Positions 26,360 to 34,931 of a stretch of 64,000 bases of DNA are shown piece by piece; the first letter of the stretch is position 1, and every line of letters begins with the position of its first letter. Below the pieces are notes generated by a model, which was given only the letters and a program-made list of their open reading frames with translations, made no database searches and was not told the DNA's origin. Origin of the DNA: an uncultured Opitutia bacterium. Lineage in GTDB: Bacteria > Verrucomicrobiota > Verrucomicrobiia > Opitutales > UBA953. The position numbers and the translations under genes are program-made. The stretch covers positions 186,001-250,000 of the forward strand of contig CAIOAN010000007.1 in the NCBI GenBank assembly GCA_903855995.1, read 5' to 3'.

Positions 26360-27391
26360 ATGACCGAATTGCCACTGGCTGCTGTCGAGACCGCCCTAGC
26401 GGTCCCAGGTTGGGCGTGGGCGGCTTTTCTCGGTTTCGTCGGCCTGATGCTCGCGCTGGATCTGGGGGTCTTCAAGCGCGGCGAGCGGGAGCCTTCGTTT
26501 CGGGAGGCAGTGGCCTGGTGTGTCGTCTGGATCTCCCTGGCGGTCGCCTTTTCTTTCCTGCTGTCCGCCTGGCAAGGCCCCGAAGACGGCGAATTGTTCG
26601 CCGCAGGTTACGTGCTCGAGCTAGCGCTCTCCGTCGATAACCTGTTTCTCTTCATCCTCATCTTCGCCCACTTCGGCATCGCGGATCGCTTGCAGCATCG
26701 GGTCCTGTTCTGGGGAATCATCGGCGCAGTGGCCATGCGCGCCGTGTTCATCGTGGGTGGTATCGCGGCGATTGATCGCTTCGCCTTCCTGCTGCCGGTC
26801 TTTGGGGTATTCCTAGTTTTCACGGGCATCAAGTTGGCCCTGGCCAAGGAGGAGAAAGGAGGGAAGGGCGTCGGGGAGAATTTCATCGTCCGTCTCGTCC
26901 GCCGTTTCCTGCCGATCACCGACCGACTCCACGGGGAGTCTTTCTGGGCAGTCGAGGGTGGGCGCCGGGTTTTCACGCGGCTGTTCCTCGTCCTGCTGGT
27001 GATCGAGGGGACCGACCTGCTGTTCGCGGTGGATTCCGTGCCGGCGGTGCTGGGCATTCTCCCGTCAGACATGCCGATCGAGGAACGCCGATTCGTCGCC
27101 TTTACCTCGAACATCTTCGCCATCATGGGGCTGCGCTCGATGTATTTCGCGATTTCCGGCTTCATGCATTTTTTCCGTTTCCTGAAGCCTGCACTGGCGT
27201 TCATCCTTGTGTTCATCGGGGTGAAGATGGCCTTGCCGTGGCTCGTGTCCGGCGGGCATGCGGACTGGGTGCCGTCCGCGTTGCTACACGATGGCAAGGT
27301 CCACGTGCCCACCGCTGCTTCACTCGCCGTCATCGGGTTCATCTTGGCGGTGGCGGTGGCCTTGTCCGTCATCTTCCCTAAGCGGAAATAG
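26360..27391 (+). CDS. TerC/Alx family membrane protein
   Basis: A 343-residue integral membrane protein with about nine hydrophobic segments, of the TerC/Alx family. Family blocks: YVLELALSVDNLFLFILIF in the third segment and EGTDLLFAVDSVPAVLGI in the seventh; both carry the conserved acidic residues thought to bind Mn2+ or Ca2+. Alx/TerC proteins export manganese and help load exported metalloproteins. A basic cytosolic loop (KEEKGGKGVGENF) is in the usual place. Its neighbours give no further hint. A probable promoter ends 6 nt before the ATG. Confidence 0.9.
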   Translation: MTELPLAAVETALAVPGWAWAAFLGFVGLMLALDLGVFKRGEREPSFREAVAWCVVWISLAVAFSFLLSAWQGPEDGELFAAGYVLELALSVDNLFLFILIFAHFGIADRLQHRVLFWGIIGAVAMRAVFIVGGIAAIDRFAFLLPVFGVFLVFTGIKLALAKEEKGGKGVGENFIVRLVRRFLPITDRLHGESFWAVEGGRRVFTRLFLVLLVIEGTDLLFAVDSVPAVLGILPSDMPIEERRFVAFTSNIFAIMGLRSMYFAISGFMHFFRFLKPALAFILVFIGVKMALPWLVSGGHADWVPSALLHDGKVHVPTAASLAVIGFILAVAVALSVIFPKRK

Positions 27392-27439
27392 GAAAGATTT
27401 GGTGTTTCCTCCCGCGGGGCTCTTCGCCACGCTGGCGTT

Positions 27440-29239
27440 GTGTTCCGCGGCCGCTACAAAATCTACCTTCCCTATCTGGAGGGCAGCCGTCTCCTGCTGT
27501 TTCTCGCCCTGTCGGCCGGCTTGCTCTATGCCGCCAGCTGCGCGATCGGGCTGCCTTTCTTGATCGGCAACGTGCTGCCGGCGGCGTTCAACGACTCTTC
27601 GGTCGTGGCCCCGTTGTTCAGCTTCCCGAAATGGACCGGCTGGGGGCCGGTCTTCATGCCGAAGGGCTACGAGGTGGCTTTCGCCGTCTCGTTCCTGCCC
27701 TTGGTGTTTCTACTGCGGGGACTCGGCGAGTTCTTCGCCAACTATTTGATCAATCTGGTCGGGCTACGGGTCGTAGAAGCCGTGCGTCGCGATGTCTTCG
27801 CGAAGCTCCAGCGCTTGCATCTGGGTTTTTTCGGAAAAATCTCTACGGGGGATTTGTTGCAGCGACTGACGGGCGACGTGAACTCCGTGCGGCTGGTGCT
27901 GGTGGATATCTCGAATGACATCATCGTCCAGCCGTTGACCCTGGTCTTCTCGGTTGGCTACGTGATCTGGTTGTGCCTCAGCAAGCCACAGGGCTACTGG
28001 TTCCTGCTGTGCCTCCTGGTGGTGCCCCTCTCGGTCTTTGTCGTCCGTTATCTCGGCATGGGTATCCAGAAGCGTGCCCGCAGCAGCCTCGTGGCGGGCT
28101 CGGATCTCAATAGCATCGCCGTGGAGAACCTGCAATCCGCCCGCGAGGTCCGTGCCTATGGACTCGAGGCGCGTGAAGCCGATCGATTCAACGCGGCGAG
28201 CCGCGAGGGCCTGCGCATCCAGGGTAAGCTGGCCCGCTACGAGAAAGCCCTGTCTCCGCTGCTGGAAATCTCCGCTTCGTTCGGAATTGCGCTGGCGATC
28301 GGCGTGGGCGCAAAGGTGGGTTTCAAGTTCCAGGAGCTTCTGTCCTTGATCACCGCTTTTTACGTGGCCTATGGCCCCATCAAGCGACTGGGCTATGTCA
28401 GTTCCCGGGTGAGCATGGCCACGCCCGGTCTGGTGCGGCTGGAGGAGATTCTGCTCGCGACCAACGAGGTCGCCGATGCGCCGGACGCCCGGTCGCTGGG
28501 CCGCGTGCGCGGAGCGGTGGCTTTCGACGACGTCAGCTTCGCTTATCGGGAAGAGCCTGTGCTGCGTTCTATTAAACTCGTAATCCCAGCCGGACAGTCG
28601 GTGGCACTTGTTGGGCCCAGCGGCGCGGGCAAGAGCACCTTCGTGAATCTGGTGCCGCGTTTCTTCGATCCGCAGTCCGGGGCAATCCTGGTCGACGGCG
28701 TGGATTTACGCCAGGTACGTCAGGCTGATTTGCGGGCCAACATCGCTTTCGTTTCGCAGGAGCCGATTCTTTTCAATGAATCCATTCTGGAGAATATCCG
28801 GCTCGGCGCCGGGGGTGCCTCCGATGAGCAGGTGCGGGAAGCGGCCCGTCTGGCTGGGGCGCTCGAATTTATCGAAGCGCAGCCCGAGGGCTTCCTGACC
28901 AAGGTCGGCGAACGCGGTTCGCGTCTTTCCGGCGGCCAGCGTCAACGCGTCTCGATCGCTCGGGCTTTTCTGAAGGACGCCCCGATTCTGATTCTCGATG
29001 AAGCCACCTCGGCGCTCGATACGGATACCGAGCGCAGCATCCAGCAATCCTTGGCGGTGCTGATGAAGGGCCGGACGACCTTGATCGTGGCGCATCGCTT
29101 CAGCACGATCCGCGACGTCGACCGCGTGCTGGTATTCGACGGTGGGCTGATCGTCGCAGATGGTTCGCGCGAAGAACTTTACAAGTCATCGGAGCTTTTC
29201 CGGCGTCTTTGGGATAACCAGGCCAAGAACTTAGGCTGA
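27440..29239 (+). CDS. MsbA-like ABC exporter (lipid A / lipid flippase type)
   Basis: A 599-residue half-transporter starting at GTG (27440). The N-terminal membrane domain (about residues 15-330) has six helices; the nucleotide-binding domain has Walker A VGPSGAGKSTF, Q-loop FVSQEP, signature LSGGQRQRVSIARA, Walker B ILILDEATSALD and the switch His in VAHRFSTI. Length and order match MsbA, which flips lipid A to the outer leaflet of the inner membrane. The stop codon overlaps the start of a glycosyltransferase 9 gene (TGATG), which supports a role in lipopolysaccharide assembly. Other lipid or drug exporters cannot be excluded. Confidence 0.88.
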   Translation: MFRGRYKIYLPYLEGSRLLLFLALSAGLLYAASCAIGLPFLIGNVLPAAFNDSSVVAPLFSFPKWTGWGPVFMPKGYEVAFAVSFLPLVFLLRGLGEFFANYLINLVGLRVVEAVRRDVFAKLQRLHLGFFGKISTGDLLQRLTGDVNSVRLVLVDISNDIIVQPLTLVFSVGYVIWLCLSKPQGYWFLLCLLVVPLSVFVVRYLGMGIQKRARSSLVAGSDLNSIAVENLQSAREVRAYGLEAREADRFNAASREGLRIQGKLARYEKALSPLLEISASFGIALAIGVGAKVGFKFQELLSLITAFYVAYGPIKRLGYVSSRVSMATPGLVRLEEILLATNEVADAPDARSLGRVRGAVAFDDVSFAYREEPVLRSIKLVIPAGQSVALVGPSGAGKSTFVNLVPRFFDPQSGAILVDGVDLRQVRQADLRANIAFVSQEPILFNESILENIRLGAGGASDEQVREAARLAGALEFIEAQPEGFLTKVGERGSRLSGGQRQRVSIARAFLKDAPILILDEATSALDTDTERSIQQSLAVLMKGRTTLIVAHRFSTIRDVDRVLVFDGGLIVADGSREELYKSSELFRRLWDNQAKNLG

Positions 29240-30237
29240 TGCGCCTGCTGGTCGTCAAATTTTCCGGACTGCGCGGCGCGTTGGCCGCGACGGCGGCGTT
29301 GCGTTCCATCCGCGACCGCCACCCCGGAGCTCAGGTCACGTTCGTCACCTCGGCTGGTTCGGAGCCAGCCTTGGAGGGTTGTCCGGTGGTGGTCGAGGCG
29401 GTGGGTCTTGAGCCGCAAGGCATGATGTTGCCATTGGTGGCGCATCTCCGTCGGCAGCGTTTTGAGGTCGCGATCGCCTTGGGCTCGCATCCGGCCTCCG
29501 CGCGTTTGGTCGCGATGAGCGGGGCGGCCTCGCGGGTCTGCGCCGGCCATGCCCCTTGGTTATTGAGCCCGCTGTTTCATCGTCAGGTCTTCGGTTCCGC
29601 CGTTGATCCGCATGAAGCCGCCCGTGATCACGAAGTCGTCTCCCGTGCCTTGGGTTTTCATACGGAAACTCCCGCGATGTGGTATGCCACTTCGCGCATG
29701 CAGGAGCACGGCCTGCTGGTCGAGGAAGGCCGCTTTGCGTTGATTCATCCCGGCTCGCGCCGCGCGGAACGGATTCTGGAAGTCGACAAATGGGCGGCGG
29801 TCGCCCGCGAACTGCTGGCCTCCCGGGCGGTCGAGCGCGTCGTGGTTTCCGCCGGTCCAGCTGGCGAGGAGCGCATCATGGCGGAGGCCATCTGTGGCTT
29901 GGTGGGCCCGGCGGCGATGCCGACGCGTGGTCGGCTTCGTTTCGCCCAGCTGGCCCGGCTGATCAAGGAGTCCCGGATTTTCCTCGGCTCTGATTCCTCG
30001 GTCTTACAGTTGGCCGCGGCGGTCGGCGTCCCTGTCGTCGGGGTGTTCGGTCCTTCGGATTACGCCCGGGCGCGCCCGTGGGGTACGGTCAATCGGGTCG
30101 TGCGCGTCGACACCACGCGATTTGAGGGCGAGCTGCAGACGGATTATCTCGCCCGGATGGATCGCGCGCTGGCCCGCATTTCCGCGCAACAGGTCCTGCA
30201 GGCGGCTGAAGAAGTCCTGCGGATTACTGCGCCTTGA
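29239..30237 (+). CDS. Glycosyltransferase family 9 (heptosyltransferase-like)
   Basis: A 332-residue protein of the GT9 family, which adds heptose or related sugars to lipopolysaccharide core from ADP-activated donors. Seen: MRLLVVKFSGLRGALAATAALRSIR (GT9 start), RFEVAIALGS, FALIHPGSRRAERI and the donor-site block FLGSDSSVLQLAAAVGVPVVGVFGPSD. The ATG shares bases with the stop codon of the upstream ABC gene, so translation is coupled. It is cytoplasmic. The donor sugar is not readable. Confidence 0.88.
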   Translation: MRLLVVKFSGLRGALAATAALRSIRDRHPGAQVTFVTSAGSEPALEGCPVVVEAVGLEPQGMMLPLVAHLRRQRFEVAIALGSHPASARLVAMSGAASRVCAGHAPWLLSPLFHRQVFGSAVDPHEAARDHEVVSRALGFHTETPAMWYATSRMQEHGLLVEEGRFALIHPGSRRAERILEVDKWAAVARELLASRAVERVVVSAGPAGEERIMAEAICGLVGPAAMPTRGRLRFAQLARLIKESRIFLGSDSSVLQLAAAVGVPVVGVFGPSDYARARPWGTVNRVVRVDTTRFEGELQTDYLARMDRALARISAQQVLQAAEEVLRITAP

Positions 30238-30247
30238 AGGCCGTCGC

Positions 30248-30276
30248 TTGACCTTCGCAACGCCCCCGCGAGATTA
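30248..30276 (+). promoter_or_regulatory. Candidate promoter of the CrtI-like gene
   Basis: TTGACC, 17 nt, AGATTA, ending 5 nt before the GTG start at 30282; it implies a leaderless mRNA. Confidence 0.45.
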
Positions 30277-30281
30277 GCCCT

Positions 30282-31703
30282 GTGTCCGCCCCCGCCCCGC
30301 ATTACGACGCCGTCATCATCGGAGCGGGCATGTCCGGTCTGGCCGCCGCCGTGCGCCTCGGGATGTACGGTCGCCGCGTGCTCGTATTGGAGAGGCATAA
30401 TGCCCCGGGAGGGCTGAATTCGTTCTACGCCCGCGGTCAGCGAAAATACGACGTAGGTCTGCACGCCCTGACCAACTGGGTGCCCGAAGGGGTCAAGGGC
30501 GCTCCGCTCGTCAAACTGATGCGGCAGTTGCGTATCCGCCGCGAGGAGCTCGATCTCTGTCCTCAGCTCGGTTCGCGCGTCGCGATGGCCGGAAGAAACC
30601 TTCGACTGAACAACTGCTTCGACGATCTGCTGGCGGACGTCGCCCAGGAGTTTCCGAAATCGGTGGATCGCTTCCGTGAGCTGGACGCTTGGATCGCCGG
30701 ACTGGATGAGGCCGCCCTCGAGGCCCACGGTGGTTCGGCGCGGGCGCTATTGGACGAACGGCTCGGCGACCCACTGTTGCGAGACATGTTACTCCTGCCG
30801 ACCTGCTTCTATGGCAGCGCGCTTGAGGATGATATCGAAGTCTCGCAATTCGCCGTGATGTGGAGGTCGCTTTTCCGGGAGGGATTTGCGCGGCCGTTCA
30901 TCGGGGTACGCCAGGTCATCCGCCTCTTGATCGACCGGTGCCGCGAGCACGGGGTCGAGCGCCGGATGAAGTGCGGCGTCAAGCGCATGGAGGTGCGCGC
31001 CGGCCGGGTGGCCGCGCTCCAGCTCGACGACGGCACGGAAGTGACCGCTGGAGCCGTTTATTCTTCCGCCGGTGCGGTGGAGACGCTGCGCCTGCGTTCT
31101 GACGCGCTGCCGCAGGTCGGGGCCGAGTCCGTCGGTCGTCTCGGTTACGCCGAGACCATCGCCACCTACGCTCCCGCCGCCTTCGCCGGATTCGGCTGGC
31201 AGGACACCATCGTTTTTTTCTGCGATGCGGAGCGTTTCAGTTATCGTTCACCGAAGGGGCTGGTCGATCCCTCCTCTGGGGTCATCTGCATTCCGAATAA
31301 CTATCAATACGGAGGGGGGCGGGCGCTCGACGAAGGTTGGCTACGGGTGACAGCGCTAGCAAATCACGATAGCTGGTGTGCCTTGCCCGAGTCGGAGTAT
31401 CTGGCCCGCAAGCAAGAATGGTGCGGTCGCCTTAATCGCGTCGCGCGCGCCCACCTGCCGGCTGTCGCGGACACGACGCATGACGCCGCACTCACTTCGA
31501 CCGACGTCTTCACACCCCGCACGGTGCGAAAGTTCACCGGCCATCTGAACGGTGCGATTTACGGCTCGACCGTGAAACGTCGCGACGGGCGCACGGATCT
31601 GGAGAACCTCTTCCTGATCGGGACCGACCAAGGCTTCCTGGGGGTTACCGGGGCAATGTTATCTGGCATTTCCATGGCCAATCTGCACGGTCTGAAGGCG
31701 TAA
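30282..31703 (+). CDS. CrtI-like FAD-dependent oxidoreductase (phytoene desaturase family)
   Basis: A 473-residue flavoprotein starting at GTG. The N-terminus has the Rossmann FAD loop VIIGAGMSGLAAAVRLGMYGRRVLVLERHNAPGG and the CrtI-type second block RKYDVGLHALTNW; the C-terminal FAD-binding block FLIGTDQGFLGVTGAMLSGISMA ends the protein. CrtI enzymes oxidize or isomerize long isoprenoids such as phytoene, or related carotenoid intermediates. No crtB, crtE or hpn gene lies next to it, so the substrate is open. The following MFS transporter starts 10 nt after its stop codon. Confidence 0.85.
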   Translation: MSAPAPHYDAVIIGAGMSGLAAAVRLGMYGRRVLVLERHNAPGGLNSFYARGQRKYDVGLHALTNWVPEGVKGAPLVKLMRQLRIRREELDLCPQLGSRVAMAGRNLRLNNCFDDLLADVAQEFPKSVDRFRELDAWIAGLDEAALEAHGGSARALLDERLGDPLLRDMLLLPTCFYGSALEDDIEVSQFAVMWRSLFREGFARPFIGVRQVIRLLIDRCREHGVERRMKCGVKRMEVRAGRVAALQLDDGTEVTAGAVYSSAGAVETLRLRSDALPQVGAESVGRLGYAETIATYAPAAFAGFGWQDTIVFFCDAERFSYRSPKGLVDPSSGVICIPNNYQYGGGRALDEGWLRVTALANHDSWCALPESEYLARKQEWCGRLNRVARAHLPAVADTTHDAALTSTDVFTPRTVRKFTGHLNGAIYGSTVKRRDGRTDLENLFLIGTDQGFLGVTGAMLSGISMANLHGLKA

Positions 31704-31713
31704 CCCCGCCTAC

Positions 31714-33051
31714 ATGAGCACCCCTGATTTCTCGGTCCAGCAACGCCCGCTCTGGAAGGACCTGCTGCAGCCCGCCGTGATTGTCGGCGCGCTCGGTTAC
31801 TTCGTGGATATCTACGACCTCACGCTGTTTATGACGATCCGCAAGGATAGCCTGACGAGCCTCGGCCTCGGGCACCTCATCAGCGGAGCCGCCTGGTATC
31901 AGGATTTACTGTCGTGGCAGATGATGGGCATGCTCATTGGTGGAATTCTTTTCGGTATCCTGGGCGATCGCATGGGCCGACTGACCACGCTGTTTGGGTC
32001 TATCCTGCTTTATTCCGTGGCGAATATCGCTAACGGGATGGTGCACAGTTTCGAGGCTTATGCGACGTGGCGCTTCATTGCTGGCCTTGGTTTGGCGGGC
32101 GAACTCGGCGGCTGCATTGCGCTCGTTTCGGAGACATTATCTAAAGAGCGGCGCGGTTACGGAACGGCCATGGTTGCGACGGTCGGCGTCTTTGGTGCCG
32201 TTGTCGCCGGCTACATGGCTGATCATGTGGGCGATATCGGTCGGGTGGTCGGTGGCGTCTTCGGCGCCCCCGTCGAAGGGTGGCGGATGAGTTATTTTAT
32301 CGGCGGTGGACTTGGTCTGATGTTGCTCGCACTACGCGTCGGCGTCCGTGAGTCAGGCATGTATCATCAGGCCAAGGAGCATGCGGAGGTCGGTTCCGTG
32401 GCCCGTGGTAATTTCTTTGCTTTGTTTTCAAGCGGCGAACGTTTCCTGCGCTATGCGCGCTGCATTCTGATCGGCCTGCCGACCTGGTATATGATCGGCA
32501 TTCTCGTGCAGCGTGCTTCGACCGTGTTCGCACCCGCCAATGGCATCACCGGCGAGCCCATTAAGGACAACTGGTCCGTCGCTGCGTTCTACCTCGGCCT
32601 CACCTTCGGCGATTTGGCGAGCGGTGTCGGCAGTCAGCTCCTGCGTTCGCGTAAGAAAGTCGTGCTCGGCTTCCTGCTGTTCAGTCTCGCCTGCGTCGGC
32701 GTGTATCTTTTCGGGACGACAGGGTGGACCTCGGCGGCATACTACCGGCTCATCTTCCTGATGGGCTTCGGCATGGGCTACTGGGCGCTTTTTGTGACCA
32801 TTGCTGCCGAACAGTTCGGCACCAATCTCCGCGCCACGGTCGCGACCACGGTGCCCAACTTCGCCCGCGGGTCGTTGGTGCCGCTGACTTTCTTGTTCAC
32901 CTACCTCGCCATGCCGCTCGCGTCGGCGCGGGTCGCGCCTTCTTCCGCCGGCGCAATTCTGGGCGTGATCTGCTTCGGGGCTGCTTTTATCGCCCTGTGG
33001 ACGATGGAAGAGACCTTCGGCAAGGACCTGGATTATCAGGAGAAGAAGTAG
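31714..33051 (+). CDS. MFS transporter
   Basis: A 445-residue protein with twelve hydrophobic segments. The MFS motif A appears after segment 2 (GILGDRMGRL) and motif B-like RFIAGLGLAGELGG in segment 4. It resembles the metabolite:H+ symporter (sugar/organic acid) group rather than drug exporters. It starts 10 nt after the CrtI-like gene, which suggests co-transcription but gives no substrate. Its stop codon lies 3 nt from the stop of the convergent formylglycine-type gene. Confidence 0.85.
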   Translation: MSTPDFSVQQRPLWKDLLQPAVIVGALGYFVDIYDLTLFMTIRKDSLTSLGLGHLISGAAWYQDLLSWQMMGMLIGGILFGILGDRMGRLTTLFGSILLYSVANIANGMVHSFEAYATWRFIAGLGLAGELGGCIALVSETLSKERRGYGTAMVATVGVFGAVVAGYMADHVGDIGRVVGGVFGAPVEGWRMSYFIGGGLGLMLLALRVGVRESGMYHQAKEHAEVGSVARGNFFALFSSGERFLRYARCILIGLPTWYMIGILVQRASTVFAPANGITGEPIKDNWSVAAFYLGLTFGDLASGVGSQLLRSRKKVVLGFLLFSLACVGVYLFGTTGWTSAAYYRLIFLMGFGMGYWALFVTIAAEQFGTNLRATVATTVPNFARGSLVPLTFLFTYLAMPLASARVAPSSAGAILGVICFGAAFIALWTMEETFGKDLDYQEKK

Positions 33052-33054
33052 ATT

Positions 33055-34128
33055 TTACTTCTTGGTCGCCGTCTCTTCATCGCGCACGCAACGGAAGCCG
33101 GCGTGGTTGGTCGAGGTCAGCGTATCCAGTCCTTGGCGCGCGGTGGCGCGGTAGCGGAAACAATAAGCTTCGTCGCAGAGCCAGGAGCCGCCGCGGATGA
33201 CGTGTTGTCCGTAACCGGTGCCTTCAGGGTCGTGGCCGGTGGCCGGTCCTGCGGGTGCATCCTTCGGGGATACTTTATAGTAGGCTGGCTGGTACCAGTC
33301 GTCACACATCTCCCAGACATTGCCGGCCATGTCATAGAGGCCATAGCCGTTGGGCGGGTAGGATTTCACGGGGGCGACGCCGGTGAAGCCATCCTCTCCC
33401 GTGTCGAGTTCCGGGAATTTCCCCTGCCAGTGATTGCACATGATTTTGCCGCCGGGACGCTCCACGTCTCCCCAGACGTAGGGTTTGTTTTTGAGACCGC
33501 CGCGCGCGGCGTATTCCCATTCGGCTTCGGTGGGCAGGCGTTTGCCGGCCCACTTTGCAAAGGTCTGGGCGTCCTTGTAGGTAAGACAGATCACCGGATG
33601 ATTCATGCGATCTTTGATATCAGAGCCCGCCCCCTCGGGGTGGCGCCAGCTGGCCCCGGCGGTGAATTTCCACCATGGCAGATTGCCGACCCCGCACTGG
33701 AATGGGTTCACGCCGGAGACTTTCTTGAACAGGAGCGAGCCGCCTTTGAGGTATTCGGCGGGGGCGTTCGGGAAGTCGCGCGGGTCGAGGTCTTTCTCGG
33801 CGTCGGTGATGTAGCCAGTAGCGTCCGTGAAGGCTTTGAATTGCAGATTGGTTACTTCGGTGACGTCCATCCAGAAGCCCTTGAGCTGCACGGCATGTCC
33901 GGGGGCCTCCTCGATGTGCTTATCGTCGGCCTTGTCGGTCCCCATCGTGAATTCGCCTGCCGGGATGCGCACCATCGGAGCGATGGCCGGGTCGAGCCCT
34001 TGCTTGGCGTCGTGGTTGATTTTCCAGGCCAGCACCGCGAAAGGGATGACAATTAAAGCGGCGGCGATGGTGACGATCCACCGGCGGGCGGGCAGGGCGT
34101 CCATCTGGGCTTCGCGGGGTGCGGTCAT
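33055..34128 (-). CDS. Membrane-anchored formylglycine-generating enzyme family protein
   Basis: A 357-residue protein of the SUMF1/FGE family. A membrane segment at about residues 17-35 (WIVTIAAALIVIPFAVLAWK) anchors it, with the enzyme on the periplasmic side. The FGE domain (about 50-355) holds MVRIPAGEFTMGTDKAD, GFWMDVTEVTNLQFKAF, RLPTEAEWEYAARGG and the C-terminal RGGSWLCDEAYCFRYRATARQ. Cys318 and Cys323 match the two active-site cysteines of human FGE and bacterial FGE, which many FGE-like proteins lack. It may therefore convert a Cys to formylglycine in exported sulfatases, with copper and oxygen. No sulfatase gene is in the window. Confidence 0.87.
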   Translation of the reverse strand: MTAPREAQMDALPARRWIVTIAAALIVIPFAVLAWKINHDAKQGLDPAIAPMVRIPAGEFTMGTDKADDKHIEEAPGHAVQLKGFWMDVTEVTNLQFKAFTDATGYITDAEKDLDPRDFPNAPAEYLKGGSLLFKKVSGVNPFQCGVGNLPWWKFTAGASWRHPEGAGSDIKDRMNHPVICLTYKDAQTFAKWAGKRLPTEAEWEYAARGGLKNKPYVWGDVERPGGKIMCNHWQGKFPELDTGEDGFTGVAPVKSYPPNGYGLYDMAGNVWEMCDDWYQPAYYKVSPKDAPAGPATGHDPEGTGYGQHVIRGGSWLCDEAYCFRYRATARQGLDTLTSTNHAGFRCVRDEETATKK

Positions 34129-34229
34129 GGGAGGGCTTTTCTAGGCCTTCCCTGGCTAAGGGCGAACCTTTTGCAGGGACCGGCGGTATATCGCCTCGCC
34201 CTGCCGGGGCGGCTTCCTTTATCGAACTG

Positions 34230-34805
34230 ATGTCCATGAGCTCGACCCAAGAAGAAGTCCTCCAGATTTTCCGTGATTCCAAGGCCCTGTTGACCGGTCA
34301 TTTTGTCCTCCGCTCCGGCCTCCATAGCGGCCATTTTTTCCAGTGCGCCCAGGTCTGCCAGCATATGGATAAGGTCACGCGTCTGATCGAGTTGCTGCGG
34401 CCGAAGCTGACCGCGCTTAACTGTGAGACCGTGCTGGCTCCGGCGATGGGCGGATTAGTCGTCGGGCAGGAGGTCGCGCGTCAGCTCGGCGTCCGTTTCG
34501 TCTTCGCAGAAAAGGAGAACGATAAACTTGTACTGCGCCGCAACTTTACGTTCCGCCCTGGAGAGCGTGTGCTTGTCGCCGAAGATGTCGTCACGCGCGG
34601 CGGCCGTGCTCAGGAATGCCTGGACATTCTGCTGAAGGCTGGCGCCTCCGCGGTGGGGGTCGCTGCGCTGGTGGACCGGTCTGCCGGCCAGACGAAATTC
34701 TCCGTTCCCTTCGTGGCTTTGCTGGAGCTTAATTTCCCGACCTACGCCGCCGATGCCGTCCCGGCTGAACTGGCCAAACTTCCCGCCACAAAGCCGGGCT
34801 CCTGA
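34230..34805 (+). CDS. pyrE: Orotate phosphoribosyltransferase
   Basis: A 191-residue protein that joins orotate and PRPP to orotidine 5'-phosphate in pyrimidine synthesis. Seen: HFVLRSGLHSGHFFQCA near the start, VLAPAMGGLVVGQEVA and the PRPP-binding motif VLVAEDVVTRGGRA. ATG at 34230 or 34236 (MSMSS) are both possible; the longer open frame back to 34119 overlaps the divergent gene and was not used. A palindrome-like terminator follows at 34851. It is the only pyr gene here. Confidence 0.93.
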   Translation: MSMSSTQEEVLQIFRDSKALLTGHFVLRSGLHSGHFFQCAQVCQHMDKVTRLIELLRPKLTALNCETVLAPAMGGLVVGQEVARQLGVRFVFAEKENDKLVLRRNFTFRPGERVLVAEDVVTRGGRAQECLDILLKAGASAVGVAALVDRSAGQTKFSVPFVALLELNFPTYAADAVPAELAKLPATKPGS

Positions 34806-34850
34806 GTACGGGCGGCTCAGTCGGACGCCTGCAGGCCTTTTTCCCACGTA

Positions 34851-34876
34851 AAACCCCTTATTGAGAGGGGTTTCCT
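34851..34876 (+). terminator. Terminator after pyrE
   Basis: AAACCCCT/AGGGGTTT with a 7-nt loop, ending in TTTCCT. It separates pyrE from yidC. Confidence 0.6.
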
Positions 34877-34886
34877 GCCTTGTGCC

Positions 34887-34915
34887 TTGCACACGGGCAG
34901 GCACTTCCCTACGCC
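34887..34915 (+). promoter_or_regulatory. Candidate yidC promoter
   Basis: TTGCAC, 17 nt, TACGCC, ending 16 nt before the yidC ATG. Confidence 0.4.
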
Positions 34916-34931
34916 AAACCACTCACTTTCC

